64,000 bases of DNA from Rugalucina vietnamica. Taxonomy: Eukaryota; Mollusca; Bivalvia; Lucinida; Lucinidae. The first letter of the stretch is position 1. Each line of letters starts with the position of its first letter. Below, in pieces: positions 1-11,657 of this stretch. The notes beneath the pieces were generated by a model that ran no database searches, was not told the DNA's origin, and was given only the letters and a program-made list of their open reading frames with translations. Location of the stretch: positions 39,920,395 to 39,984,394 of the forward strand of contig OZ024883.1 of assembly GCA_964017185.1 (NCBI GenBank), read 5' to 3'. Made by a program: the position numbers and the translations under genes.

Positions 1-324
1 ATGTCAAGGAGGGTATGTCATGGACAATTACTAGGTTTCAAACTCGCAGCTATCACTGATGCTGAGAAAACCAAACTTCGACGTAAAAACCAAACTTCGA
101 CTTAAAAAAATAACAAAGTCAACGGACTGTGAAATATAGGGCAAGGGCACCGGGCCAAGGTACGTGCTTGAAGGGTATATCAAGGACAATGACTATGCAA
201 GGTTTCATACTCGCAGCTATCACTGATGTAGGGAAAACCAAACTTCGACGTAAATGTTGACGGACGGACGGACGGACGTAAATTTGGACTCCTATATCGC
301 ACCCTGCTATAAGCAGGTGCGATA
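1..324 (-). repeat. End of a tandem-core repeat element, cut by the window edge
   Basis: The outer end is an imperfect hairpin at 295-324 (GCACC..GGTGC arms around CTGCTATAAGCAG), preceded by a GACG-rich spacer and then by about 150-bp units beginning near the CGAAGTTTGG motif. The same parts in opposite orientation lie at 59,371-60,967. The element continues beyond base 1. Confidence 0.8.
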
Positions 325-1440
325 AAAAGCAATTGGTACAGAACAGATACGCCGCAGATAAGAATGGAACGTAGTAAATACGTCGTAGATACGTCACGCG
401 TACGCTTCATACGCCACACATACGTCACACGTACCGAGCACATACACCTTGATACGCCGTACATACGAAAGAGAAATTCCATACTAATACAGATACGTTA
501 CTGATACGCCACAGGAACGTAGCAGGTACGTCACACGTACGTGGTACATACGTCGCTTGAACAAAATACGTCTCAGACCTCGGTGTATCGCAATTTTCAT
601 AGATGCGCGAGCGATATGCCGCTGATACGTGAATATGTGACAGAGGCGTTAGTATAGCCTGATTCAAAGAAAAGGTATACCTTAGAAAATTATCCAAAAA
701 CAAATCCGTGCTGGAGTTTGTACAATTATACCAACGAGTACGTGTTCTGACAGTTCGCTTTTCAGATAAATGACAATACCATAACAGTGACACAACTTTT
801 GACTCATACAGACAGACGGACAAACATTTAATGAGTCGTGTCAAGAAAAAAGCCTTTCTGAATACACCTATATAGTACATGTAGGTAAGATGCAGTCAGT
901 GCCTTGCAAATTTGCTGAATGCACTTGACATTTGTAGCTTACTATTTCAAGTTTCATTTTTCGAAAATAAGCAGTCCGGTAGAAATTTACTATTTTAAGA
1001 TGCTTCATTAAGGAAAGAAAGAAGAAAAAAACTTTTTTCTCCAAACATGATTCGTATCAGTTGGTTATCAGACAGTCACATGTGCATGTATATATATACA
1101 AACGTTGCAACAAGATCCAGGGGTTCACTGAGTATGGGCTTTGAATATAAAGAAACGCAGTGATATACATCATATCAAGTTTGAATAGCTATCATTGCGC
1201 ATATCATCATTTGTTTGCGATGCATTGCATATCTCACGAAACCAAATGTTAAAAAGGTGCTCAAAAGTTAGCCGTAAACTAGTCGGGATCATATTGTATT
1301 TCAGCGCTTTTCTTTCTCTGTAGAATGATCATGACGTAAAACTTTCAGTAGACTATAAAACATACATGGACCAAAGGTCTCTCATCATCTTATATACATG
1401 TAAGTCCTTTTTACCAACACCATTTTAAAACAATACTATA
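325..1440. other. No gene seen; degenerate TACG-rich tandem stretch then unassigned DNA
   Basis: Bases 350-560 repeat a loose motif of about ten bases, of the form ATACGYCRYA, suggesting a decayed minisatellite. Open frames here have no recognisable protein features. The rest, 560-1,440, is AT-rich and holds nothing I can name. Confidence 0.5.
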
Positions 1441-1647
1441 TGATATGCCGCATAAGAAAACCATCAATCTGCATATGCAAAAGCAAAGGGGCAGATAAAC
1501 GCCTTTGTTTTCGCAATACGGATTGTACAATTCCGCTTCTTGAATCCAAAATCTCGAGCTTCTAGCCTGCTTCTGTGACTGCTCAGACCTAGTTGTGTCG
1601 GACCTGGTCAGAACTCCAAACTGTTTGTTTTCTCGTGCAGTGGCTCA
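1441..1647 (-). mobile_element. MITE-2 copy (palindromic non-autonomous DNA transposon)
   Basis: Ends resemble TGAGCC..GAGAAAACCAACAA, inverted at the right end (TTGTTTTCTCGTGCAGTGGCTCA). The interior CCTTTGTTTTCGC and the GACCTGGTC segment are shared with the other copies. The central palindrome is largely deleted. Confidence 0.7.
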
Positions 1648-1710
1648 TATATATTATTCCACAGTTATTTCTTATAAAAAACGTTAGCACACACCCTTAA
1701 TTTTGTACAG

Positions 1711-1953
1711 GCCCCGAGGTTATAAAAATATTTTCAAGCTCAACTCAGCTGAGCTTGAAATTTAAACTGCTCATAAATACTGAAATAGCCCAAATAAATT
1801 GAAATTTCATATTTAGATGAACAAAGCCTGTAATTTATCCTGCTGATAAATGTTAAAATGCCAACAATTGTTGGCATTTTTTACATTTATGAGTAGGATA
1901 AATTTTAGTCTCAGCTGAGCTGAGCATGAAAAAAGTTTTATAACCTCGGTGCC
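1711..1953. mobile_element. MITE with GGCMCCGAGGTTATAAAA terminal inverted repeats
   Basis: The left end GGCCCCGAGGTTATAAAA is mirrored at the right end (rc GGCACCGAGGTTATAAAA). The two halves continue as imperfect inverted arms (CTCAGCTGAG, CTCATAAAT) meeting near a GCCAACAATTGTTGGC palindrome at about 1,860-1,876. About 243 bp with no coding capacity. Only one copy is obvious in this window. Confidence 0.7.
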
Positions 1954-3320
1954 AGTTCCATTAAACATTTAGAAAATAAATGTTTTTCTTAAGTTTTTTT
2001 AACTAAAAATATAATTCAAACTTACTTGCGGTTTATTTATACCCAATGAATGCTAATAAGGAAGTGAACCAGTTTATCTACTAAACAACAAAATATATAA
2101 AAAACAATGTGATCATTTTCAATAAGGACATCCTTGAATATAATAACTTGCACACATGAAACCAGGAACTGTATGACGTAGACTAACTGAGATCGTTTAT
2201 AAAGATTTTAACGATATGATTTTCAGAAAACATAAATCGAAATAAATCCGAATTTCCCGCATTGATTTCGAAAAAAGTCAGAAACCTGATCTGATTTATT
2301 TTTCCGGTTGATTCAGATTGCTCCAACAGACAATATTTTTAACTGGGGTATGCATACGGGATACTTGTTTTGTCTCCAAATACGACTTATTGTACGTATA
2401 CTCGTACTGCTCTCTATTCCTCATACATGTAATTTTCTCCCATCATTCCATTATGTTAGTCAAACAAAAGTACATGCAAACCCGCTGAAGATAACGTTGA
2501 ATGTTTAACGCATGGCCTTGAAATAAGAGGGTTGTAACAACATGCATGATTCAGTGAGGCAATTTTCAAATGGAATATAGTTCCCGGACGATAGTAGTAG
2601 ACTCGTCACAGATTTACCATTATCACGCAGTCCAATCTATAGTTCGATAATGAGCGGGTGGGAAAAGAATACACCCATTTTAGAGACGGTACTTGCATTT
2701 TTACGACAAAAATGTCGTTTTTAAACCCATTCTCTGCTATTTTTGGTCCAAACGATATAGCGCATACAAACGGTTATATCACACTGCACTTTCTGGTATA
2801 AAAAATATGTCGCAGTCATGTCTCATGCAGCACGCAAATATGCGCCAGTATAAATCAGCCCGTGAAAATTGTGGGTTTGAAATCAGACTACGTCATTATT
2901 TTGGCCAGATTGTTTTCCGGTATTTTGCAATCACTTGTGAAGAGGTAAGTGCTATTTGGACTACGTATTAATGTATACTTTAAATTACTATTTTTGTTTA
3001 AAGCCCCACACTTTTGAAAATATGTTGATATAAATCAATTACGTCGTCTCCTACGATGGAGGGGTTGAGTATACGTATACTTTTACGGAGGGGCATTCTT
3101 GTTTCATGAATGTTATTTTGATGTGGCTATGGGTTTTGGTCCAAGACAACAGGTTTTTCAGTCATGTCGGGACGAAACCACTGATTCTTTGATGCTACAC
3201 AGTTCCATGGAGGAGATTAAAGTGTCTTGTGTATGGGCACAGCACGGGGCAAATCTACAATCAATGGGCAAATCTACAATTTTGTTAAATCCGATATTTA
3301 AACCTCTAGGCTGATTGTGT
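1954..3320. other. No gene seen
   Basis: AT-rich DNA without convincing coding signal. Bases 2,565-2,660 match, in inverted orientation, the sequence around 6,310-6,400 and 6,671-6,705 (shared CGTCCGGGAACTA and GGACTGCGTGAT), so they belong to an unnamed dispersed repeat. Confidence 0.5.
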
Positions 3321-3395
3321 GACTGTAAAGGTCGGTTTTTATCGGACATGATCGGAAACAAAATTGTTGGTTTTCACATGCAAAGGCTCAGAGCA
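3321..3395 (-). mobile_element. MITE-2 fragment (one end only)
   Basis: Carries the GACTGTAAAGGTCGG segment and the terminal AAAATTGTTGGTTTTCACATGCAAAGGCTCA of the family, written here with differences. It abuts a MITE-1 copy that begins a few bases later. Confidence 0.6.
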
Positions 3396-3398
3396 TAT

Positions 3399-3746
3399 CA
3401 TTACCAAAACTTGCCCATGCAATATACAGATAATTTTTTCCGGTGTAAAAATTGAAGAAACAATTTGTAGAAAAAGCTATTTATAATATATTTGCTAAAA
3501 CACTGATTGTCGGTACACGTACAACCGCCTCGCCGAGGCGGTTTTAAGGAGTACCCACAATGTATGTTTGGGATCAAATATTGAAGAAAAATAGGTACAA
3601 CCCTGTAATCCCCAATTTACGAGTACCCACAACCTATGTTTTGGATCAAATGTAAGAATAATAGGTATGCCACTGTAGTCCCCAATTTTACTGTATAAAA
3701 TTGGGGTTCAATGGGGTATACAATTCATAGACATGTTTTCCTGATG
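3399..3746 (-). mobile_element. MITE-1 copy with internal duplication
   Basis: Begins with CATTACCAAAACTTGCCCAT and ends with the inverse of CATCAGGAAAACATGTC, the two imperfect terminal inverted repeats of the family. The core CCGCCTCGCCGAGGCGG is intact at about 3,527-3,543. An extra block repeating the GAGTACCCACAA..ATGTTT segment makes it longer than the usual 230-280 bp. Confidence 0.85.
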
Positions 3747-4287
3747 GCTTGACTGTTGCTTTGAGATCGATCACGTGACAATTTACGTCAATCACTTAAA
3801 AGGATGTACATGAAGATTTCTGTCATTGAGCAAAACGTTCAGACAATAGAGTCTGTATACACTTTTAAAGTTTTAAAATCCACATAAAATCCAGGCGATG
3901 TGGGTCAAATTTGTGGTTATATCCCAAAGCCCGGACCTGAACGATGGCAATAATGAGAATCAACATCTGAAAGTTGTTCTTATGACAAACAATATATTCG
4001 AGAGAGGCTTAGTAATTTGCATGTACGTGCACTAAAGTAAGCCCACGGCACATCCCCGGCACATCAGAAGTTAAATCCTGACACGTAGGCCTCGTTTTCC
4101 CCGGTAGATACAAATGACTAGTGCGGAACAAATTACTGCAAAAATAGGTAAATGTGTATTTTGAGCTGTAATAGTCTGTTTTAAGTTCAGCAATGTGTGT
4201 TCTTTTATACCAATGCCATAAATATACATAATTCATCAGGAAAGCATGTCCGTAATATGAATACACATTGTTTCTCGCTTGTATATA

Positions 4288-4476
4288 GTAAAAATGGGGT
4301 ATGCAGGGGTTAACCTATTTTTCTAATGTCAGTTTTGTCGAAAACATAGATTGTGGGTACTCGTTAGAACAGCACCAGAGACGATCTATGTTTTGAGGAA
4401 AGTATTAAAATATCAATTTTTCCTGGTGAAATATTCAATTTTTACATGTCAGTTGCATGGGCAAGTTTTCGTACAG
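4288..4476 (+). mobile_element. MITE-1 copy, 5' truncated
   Basis: Starts within the GGGGTATGCAGGGGT segment, passes through AACATAGATTGTGGGTACTC and ends TTGCATGGGCAAGTTTTCGT. The central GC palindrome has decayed to a short stretch. Confidence 0.75.
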
Positions 4477-4597
4477 GCGTTTGAAGTTATAACCATAAAT
4501 CATTAAATTATGCCCTTATATTTTCGGCATGGGCCATCAAATATACACTGACTGTAGGTGAAATCGACAAAATGAAATAAAATTCAATTAAGCTAGA

Positions 4598-5060
4598 ATC
4601 TCACTGGCATGCGAATTTCGAGCGACTGTTTGCCAATTTTGTCGCGGGCTTTCGCACGACATTCGTGCGAGTGTCGCACAAGTATCTTGAAAATTTTCAT
4701 GTGTCGCGAACTAGTCGCGAACTGGTCGCAAAGTTTTTAAACAGGTTTAAAAGATTTATGCAAATGTTTTCGTCAAAATATTTCGCAAGACTGTCGCGCG
4801 ACTTTCGTAATAATGAAAATGAAAATAAGCCACATTCGCGGGAAAGTCGTGAGAGACTCTCCCGAATGTCTCGCGACTGTCGTGCGACAGTCGCGAGGTA
4901 TATTTTCAAAATTAGACCGAAATTCGCGACTTTGTCGCATAAATGTCCATTCAATGAGAATGCAACGTTAAAGCTGTGTTTGTCTTATCGTTAATCTTTG
5001 TCGCGAAATAGTCGAGAACTATTCGCGAACTAGTCTCCAGTTGTCGCATACCAGTGAGGT
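4598..5060. mobile_element. MITE with CTCACTGG terminal inverted repeats, rich in TCGCGA
   Basis: The left end CTCACTGGCATGCGAA is mirrored at the right end (rc CTCACTGGTATGCGAC). The interior is full of self-complementary GTCGCGA/TCGCGAC words. TTAAGCTAG flanks both sides. The open frames on both strands inside it are by-products of the palindromic composition. Confidence 0.75.
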
Positions 5061-5082
5061 AGGGGTCTTAAGCTAGTATCTC

Positions 5083-5740
5083 ACTGGCATGCGAATTTCT
5101 CGCGACTGTTTTGCGAATTTTGTCGCGGACATTCGCACGACATTCGTGCGAGTGTCGCACGAGTGTCGTAAGAATTTTCAGGGTACACACTACTAAATAT
5201 TCATGAGTACTCGCCCCGCCTTTTTCGGGGAGAGCATTTACTTTGTATTAGAGACAAAAATGACGTCACCTGTCAATAATCGTTGATTGATTTCCGCTGT
5301 GAAGTGTTTGTTTTAAAACTTGAAACATGCGCCGTTTCGAATGCCATGTTTTAGTCGATAAATCCCGGTATCGGATGTAAACGGGACGGACTTTTCTGCA
5401 TGAACACCTCTGAAGACCCACCCGCATTACGAAACATGGTTTCTGAGGGTGCTTCCGTTTAACGGGACATAGCTTTGAATTGAGTAGGTAAACATGCTAT
5501 TAATTTTCATTTAAATTAATGGGCTATGATGAACGTTTAAAATGAGACCAGTTTTGTGAATTTTGTATGTCTAGTTTTCGAGCTAGGTGACAAAACGTTA
5601 TCATTGTCACCTATGGAAAACCTAATGGTGAAATGCAACCTTCAAGTGTCACAATCTAGTCTCGAACTGGTCGCGAACTGGTCGCAAAGGTTTTAAACAT
5701 CTTTAAATTTTCATTATTCATTTTAGTCAGCAACGTATGT
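5083..5740. mobile_element. Second copy of the CTCACTGG MITE, split by a foreign insertion
   Basis: Bases 5,083-5,181 match the start of the neighbouring copy (98% by eye over the first 90 bases). Bases about 5,646-5,720 resume it at the CTCGAACTGGTCGC segment. The roughly 465-bp block between does not belong to the family. The far end is decayed. Confidence 0.65.
5182..5645. mobile_element. Unclassified insertion inside a MITE
   Basis: Foreign block starting GGGTACACACTACTAAAT, with a GCCCCGCC..CGGGG hairpin near the left end. TTCA occurs at both junctions and could be the target duplication. No frame or terminal inverted repeat is visible, so its class is unknown. Confidence 0.45.
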
Positions 5741-6398
5741 AACCTTCGTATAGGCATTGTGCATTACAATAGCACAAACGTTAAACGTATTTTGTATGCT
5801 TTAAACAGCTTTACTGAAGATTTCAATATCCATCCCCTCCGGAAGAAAGGTACCTATTACAAATGCCACCTACGAAGAAACTACGTATACCTGAAAAAAT
5901 CAGCCATGTGGCATCCCATCTTAATTTAGGATAGTATAGATCATTATTCGGCTACTGTGAAGGTCAGACATCATCAAAATTTGTACATGTTAGATGGAAT
6001 TGCTCGAAACTTGTCATTTCATGATGTCGCATGACAGAACAGGTAAGGCACAAAGCTTCGAATAAAATTTTGGCGCATCTATCACGCTGTTTCTACGAAG
6101 TGTTGCAAGGTCATTTTCATATCAGTTTAAAGCTTATGAGATGCACTTTATACTGCGTATACACATATTACAACAAGTATCTACAGAGAAATGAGTAACA
6201 ATGATCTTACCCGGCAGATTCATTTATCCATGGTTTGTTTACACAATTTATTCATCCCACCTATCCGGAAGTACGCTTTAAATCAACCCCTCCGTTCCGT
6301 CGCTCAGTTATTGATTGGACTGCGTGATTATAAACATGAATGACACGCTTGTTCTATTAGTCAAATACATTCATTTCGTAGCGGTTAGTCTGTGACGA
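5741..6398. other. No gene seen
   Basis: Mixed-composition DNA. Bases 6,310-6,398 are the inverted partner of 2,565-2,660. Nothing else recognised. Confidence 0.5.
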
Positions 6399-6410
6399 AA
6401 GTCTACTATC

Positions 6411-6672
6411 GTGGCCGAGCGGTTAAGAGCGCTGTTTCTTAATCACTCGATCATCTCACAGCTGTGACTGGTGTGGGTTCGAGCCCCGCTCTGGCCACAT
6501 GTGAGACAAGCCAAGTTCTGCTTGCGGGTGTGTCAGGTGGTTTTTCTGGGGGTTCTCCCGTTTTCGTCCCACCTACTGATTGGCCCGTCTCATATGAGCT
6601 GAAATAATCTTGAAAGGGACCTAAAACTGAATTAACAAAAAAAAAGAAAAAAAAAAAAAAAAAAAAAAAAAA
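6411..6672 (+). mobile_element. tRNA-derived SINE, full length with target-site duplication
   Basis: The head has an A box (GTGGCCGAGCGGTTAAGAGC) and a B box (GGGTTCGAGCCCC), followed by a body ending GAGCTGAAATAATCTTGAAA and a poly(A)-like tail. Target duplication AAAGTCTACTA lies at about 6,398-6,408 and again after the tail at 6,670. The head folds like a class II (long variable arm) tRNA, but this is not a tRNA gene because body and tail follow without a terminator. A second copy is at 26,992. Confidence 0.9.
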
Positions 6673-6754
6673 GTCTACTACGATCGTCCGGGAACTATCC
6701 TGTGTAAGCACCACATGTATGAGAACGTGTCCCCAAACGTTTCATTTGAGTCGT

Positions 6755-6952
6755 TAAAAAACGAACGCGTACGGGTTCGGGTACTTGTAGATTACGCAAG
6801 AAAAGTACAAAAATCGATTGAGGCATCGATACGTAAATTTCCGACAGCATCATTTATATCTACATTGTTCATGGTAAGTCTATACCCATTACTTCGAACT
6901 TGAATATGCATCCATTGTCACACGTACAAGAACCCGTACACGTTCGTTTTTC
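6755..6952. mobile_element. Short inverted-repeat element (AAAAACGAACG ends)
   Basis: About 30-base arms, AAAAACGAACGCGTACGGGT on the left and its near-exact inverse on the right (CCGTACACGTTCGTTTTT), separated by about 130 bases. MITE-like; a single copy here. Confidence 0.55.
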
Positions 6953-7916
6953 TCATCTGATCTAGTTCGTTAACCTTTTTTATTCTCTCCAGGAAACATT
7001 TTCATGAAACAACAGGAGGTACATACATATATAACATCCAAAAAGCTGGTAACCAAGTGGTCACACACACATTTGGGAGAACAACAGAAAGGCATAGGGA
7101 ATTTAAGGACTGATTTCGGCCTCATGATTTGGTAAAAAAAATGAATTTTGAGGAGAAAAGTATTGTAAATAGCAGGTATAGGTCTCTGCTTATAAATTTA
7201 AGCACAACTATCATATTCAAATTACACGTTGCCATCATGGCAACTCTCCAAAACGCCTAGAAATACCACTTTTTGCAATTTGGGCCTATTTTTCACCATT
7301 TAACATCATTTTCAACTAAAGGCCCAAGCGACAAACAAGCTCTTACTATGAAATACATGTAATTATGAAGTATCATCCAGGGATATCGTTTACAAAGTAT
7401 CATTTTGTTCTCGTATGGGCCGGCACTTAAAATTAAAAAATGTGTTCAGAAACGGTCAAAATAGACCAAAAAGTGCAAAATGTGCTCTACCTATGGTTCA
7501 TTGCGCGTTGCCATGGCAACGCTTGTAGGATAAGTGAAGTCATTGTTCTGTTTTTGTTTTGTTTTTTTAAGAGGAGACACATGGCTGTTTGTAGCAATAG
7601 TTTTCTAACCTAAATTCCATTTTTTTTTTTAAATCTGAGGCCCAAAACAGGCCTTTAACACCCTAGGCCTTTCTTGAATACTCCCGTTTGACCCAAAAAT
7701 TTCACTGAAGGGGCATATAGCAGAAAAACATACACTATACATACTAAATTACATGAATATATTATCAGAGACTTGTAATATTAGCAACTTTAACAACACA
7801 AATATATAGACTGACAGTTGCAGTACTATGTCCAATTGATCCGTCTCATCAGGACGCTCATAATATTCAACCACAAAACCCAACTTCAAATAAAATTTGT
7901 CGCTATAACCAAAATA
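6953..7916. other. No gene seen; possible degraded inverted repeat
   Basis: Two palindromes, TTGCCATCATGGCAAC near 7,229 and TTGCCATGGCAACG near 7,508, together with loosely mirrored text (TTTGCAATTTGGGCC versus GGTCAAAATAGACC), suggest an old foldback element of about 300 bp. I cannot define its ends. Confidence 0.4.
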
Positions 7917-8794
7917 TACGGTGGTATCTTTAGGACACGCAATATTTTTTTAAGAAAAATGTATGTCGTGCAAACGGGATATTAATTCGTTCAAACGGGA
8001 TATTAATCCGTGCAAACGAGATATTAATTCGTACAAACGACATATTAATTCGAGCAAACGGGATATGAATTCGTGCAAACGGTTTATTAATCCGTGCAAA
8101 CGATATATTAATTCGAGCAAACGGGATATCAATTCGTTCAAACGGGATATTAATCCGTGCAATCGAGATATTAATTCGTACAAACGACATATTAATTCGA
8201 GCAAACGGGATATGAATTCGTACAAACGGTTTATTAATTCGTGCAAACGATATATTAATTCGAGCCAACGGGATATGAATTCGTTCAAACGGGATATTAA
8301 TCCGTGCAAACGATATATTAATTCGAGCAAACGGGCTATCAATTCGTTCAAACGGGATATTAATTCGTGCAAACGGTATATTAATCCTTGCAAACGATAT
8401 ATTAATTTGAGCAAACGGGATATCAATTCGTTCAAACGGGATATTAATCCGTGCAAACGAAATATTAATTCGTACAAACGACATATTAATTTGAGCAAAC
8501 GGGATATGAATTCGTGCAAACGGTTTATTAATCTGTACAAACGATATATTAATTCGAGCAAACGGGATATCAATTCGTTCAAACGGGATATTAATCCGTG
8601 CAAACGAGATATTAATTCGTACTAACGACATATTAATTCGAGCAAACGGGATATGAATTCGTGCAAACGGTATATTAATCCGTGCAAACGATATATTAAT
8701 TCGAGCAAACGGGATATCAATTCGTTCAAACGGTTTATTAATCCGTGCAAACGGATTATTAATCCGTGCAAACGACATCTATGTCGGGAAAACA
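7917..8794 (+). mobile_element. Satellite-core element, copy 1
   Basis: Outer flank TACGGTGGTATCTTTAGG then GACACGCAAT leads into the 21-bp array. The other end is ACGACAT..ATGTCGGGAAAAC. The same two flanks bound a longer array in opposite orientation at 15,179-17,142. That makes this a dispersed unit that moves or copies together with its array, not a free satellite. Confidence 0.75.
7968..8776 (+). repeat. 21-bp satellite array with 147-bp higher-order period
   Basis: About 38 copies of a unit like TGCAAACGGGATATTAATTCG. The variant TTCAAACGGGATATTAATCC recurs at 7,990, 8,137, 8,284, 8,431 and 8,578, exactly 147 bases apart each time. Within each 147-bp block seven variants come in a set order (CGGG, CGAG, CGAC, CGGG, CGGTTT, CGAT, CGGG). 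Because 21 is a multiple of three and the unit lacks stops in several frames, long open frames appear on both strands; they are not evidence of coding. Confidence 0.95.
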
Positions 8795-8797
8795 AAC

Positions 8798-9024
8798 CAT
8801 CAGGAAAACATGTCCGTGAAATGTGTACCCCCTCAAACCCCACTCCAAAACATAGATTGTGGGTACATGATTGTCGGCGAGGCGGTTCTAACATGTACCC
8901 ACAATCTATGTTTTGAGCAAAAATAAGAAAAATATCAATATCATATCAATATTTTTCTGGTGAAATTTATTTTTTTACAACTGAAAAAATTCTCTGTATA
9001 TTGCATGGGCAAATTTTCGTAATG
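8798..9024 (+). mobile_element. MITE-1 copy next to the satellite element
   Basis: Complete ends CATCAGGAAAACATGTCCGT and TTGCATGGGC..TTTTCGTAATG. The segment normally found between the CCCCAC box and the core is missing. It starts within five bases of the satellite element's end. Confidence 0.85.
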
Positions 9025-9160
9025 TGATCGATTGGCCTTTTTGTGAAGGTGCATTTTCATTGTTAGCTCGTACAATAGTTACCACCGTAATAGTTTTACT
9101 CCGTGACCTATAGAATTATGATCTTCAAAATGTATTATATATTCATGCCGAATTAATATA

Positions 9161-9417
9161 TGAGCCTTTGTGTGACAAAACCAACAATCTGGCTCTCCGA
9201 CCAGGTCCGACACAACGGGATGTACAACGACAGAATAAATCTAAGAAGCTTAAAAGTTCGGATTTAGAAAGTAGAGGAATTGTACTATCCGTGTAGGGAA
9301 AACAAAGGCGCTGATCAGCTTCGCGGTTACCGCGAATCTGATCTGTAACCGCGAAGCTGAGCTGCATCTTTGTTTTCGCGTATATGCAAAGTTTTGGTCT
9401 TCTCATGCAGTGGCTCA
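9161..9417 (+). mobile_element. MITE-2 copy, complete
   Basis: Ends TGAGCCTTTGTGTGACAAAACC and TTCTCATGCAGTGGCTCA (inverted). Core palindrome TCAGCTTCGCGGTTACCGCG near 9,317, with the matching arm disturbed by a small local duplication. Confidence 0.85.
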
Positions 9418-9749
9418 TCTCATCATATTTCCTTTGTTTTCGCTACTCAAATACATGTAGAACAATACTTTTACTTTATTAATCAAACATTTCTAGCATC
9501 TAGTCAACTGTTGTGGATGAACAGCCCAGTGGAAGTGGTCGGAATCCACAATAATGTTATTCTTTCAACGGGGCTCAAAATAAATAAATAAATATATAAA
9601 TAAATACCCCGACCCCTGTCCCCATCCCGCTCAGATCTAATTGATCTAAACGTGTCCTTTAGTATCCGAAATTAAAGAGGCTCAAATTTTAACAGGGCAC
9701 TTATATAAATGACTAGATTGAACATCCACAGAAGTTGTGATGCGCATTT
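9418..9749. other. No gene seen
   Basis: AT-rich, with a short (AAAT)n stretch at about 9,582-9,606. Confidence 0.5.
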
Positions 9750-10006
9750 CATCACGCAAACATATCCGTGAAATGTATACCCAACTAAACCCCTTTTTAT
9801 ATACATGTACTAATATACTAAACTTTGGGTAAAAAAAATGGTATACCTATTTAATGCAATATACGGTTTTCAGTAGTAAAAATCCAAAATTTTCAGATAA
9901 AAAAAAATGACATTTTTCTTATTGTTTTGCTCAATACATAGATTGTGGGTACACATTAGAACCGTCTCGGCGAGGCGTTACATTACACGAACATGTTATC
10001 CTGATG
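9750..10006 (+). mobile_element. MITE-1 copy bounded by two left-type ends
   Basis: Begins CATCACGCAAACATATCCGT and, after CGTCTCGGCGAGGCG, closes with ACATGTTATCCTGATG, the inverse of the left end, in place of the usual TTTTCGTAATG. This suggests fold-over copying or recombination at the palindrome. Confidence 0.75.
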
Positions 10007-11370
10007 ACACACATCGCAAACCATGGGGTACTTTACTCGTACTAGCACTTCTACAGGTATTGGCCAATAAATTGTATAAAACATATAGGGAAAAAATATT
10101 TAACACTTGGTAACTTTCTTATTTCTTATGATATTTTTATATCACGAACGGCGTTAGAAAGTATAATTCTTTATCTTTACCACAGTTTTTAAATTTTTGA
10201 CGTAGCGCTATTATAAAATGGTCTGTTTGGGGACGGCCGTCTTGTTGTACGAAATTTAATTAAATATATAGCAAAATTTCCGTAAAACGCGGTTAAATAC
10301 GCCTAGGTACATGACTTCAGCAACAATTTTAAGCAATAATTTTACATAAATGTTAGGCGTCACAAACAGTCCAATGTAGTAGAAATATTATACTTTAATC
10401 TGGTGTATTTTTTATTTTTGGAGCTCAACGATAATTTGGTCTGTTTGAGCATTGACCAAAAAAATAATAAATATTATTTTCTATCTGGAATTTCCGTGAG
10501 TATCCGTAAAATGCACCGATAAGACCCGACTAAATTTCCAGGTATTAATGCCGTGGGCGAAGATTATTGCTCTAATATGATAATGAAATGTATTTGATGA
10601 CTGATAGTGTAATAAAGAATTTTATATGGATAAATTAATAGGCTTAAGTTAGAGAGTGATGTTTTGCGGAAATAAAACATTAAACTTTACCATATTTTTT
10701 TTCTCCTTTTTCGGCAGTAGATGCCGAATTGAAAACACAGATGTCAACTCGCTCATGATTGCATAATGTCAATTAGTTACTTTGTAAGTAATGACACTGT
10801 GTTAAATTCGCAATCACGTTCTACTCATTTAATTTATCATTTTATTTTTATGAGAATCTTTTTTATAATTATTTCATGAGGTATTTGTATTTTTCTTAAG
10901 ATGCTGTAATCCGCAACAGGACGAGTGCTCGATATCTGTCATTCAAAGTCAATCCCAACAAAATAGCATCTTTTATAACCTTTAATTAAAGAACAAAAAC
11001 ATCAAACATAAACGTTTAAAGCGATCATCGCATGAACAGTTGAATTCCGACAACAATTAATGAAATCAAATTACATGTAATCCATTTAACTTACGTATTT
11101 CGCACATACTCGAGATATAATTGAGCAAAGCGAACGAGTATAATTACTCATTTACCGAAAGCGGTGCATGGTGATGACACTGTGCCATAACACATTATGC
11201 ATGCTTTATTTAATCAAGGTGAAGAATTCAAAGATACTTAAAATCTATTTTTTAATATCTTTCTCAAAGCATTTTGACACGAAACAAAAACATTTAATCA
11301 TTATACATGTATCGTAGTAGAGAAGACTCCTACATTTATCAACCTAAATATATGTTATTACGGATTCGTG
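10007..11370. other. No gene seen
   Basis: About 1.4 kb of AT-rich DNA with no convincing frame, splice pattern or repeat that I recognise. Confidence 0.5.
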
Positions 11371-11375
11371 AAATG

Positions 11376-11433
11376 CGCATTCATTCATTCATTCATTCAT
11401 TCATTCATTCATTCATTCATTCATTCATTTATT

Positions 11434-11465
<32 letters not shown>
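11376..11465. repeat. (ATTC)n then (TTTC)n microsatellite
   Basis: About 13 ATTC units run directly into about nine TTTC units. Confidence 0.95.
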
Positions 11466-11539
11466 ATATGCGATATATGAAATCCTTGACGACAAAGAAA
11501 TAATTTGAGATAATTCTCAATGAAAATGGCAAGTTTCCG

Positions 11540-11657
11540 CGTCTTTGTTTTCGCTTAAATACGAAATTTTAAACTTCTAGCCTGCTTCTGTGACTGTACA
11601 GGCCGGTTTGTGCCTGACCTGGTCGGAAACCAAACTTGTTTTCTCATGCGAAGGCCC
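11540..11657 (-). mobile_element. MITE-2 copy, half length
   Basis: Runs from CTTTGTTTTCGC through CTGCTTCTGTGACTGTACAG to GTTTTCTCATGCGAAGGCC. The other half and the palindromic core are missing. Confidence 0.7.

Noticed and set aside
4665-4994. Arg/Ser-rich frames on both strands
   Set aside because: Produced by TCGCGA-rich palindromic sequence of a MITE.
6411-6499. A tRNA-like sequence with A and B boxes
   Set aside because: It is the head of a SINE, with body, A-rich tail and target duplication; not a free tRNA gene.
7968-8776. CRISPR-like regular repeats
   Set aside because: There are no spacers; it is a continuous satellite in eukaryotic DNA.
7930-8778. A 282-codon minus-strand frame in the first array
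   Set aside because: Same artefact of the 21-base unit; the opposite strand is also open over most of the array.
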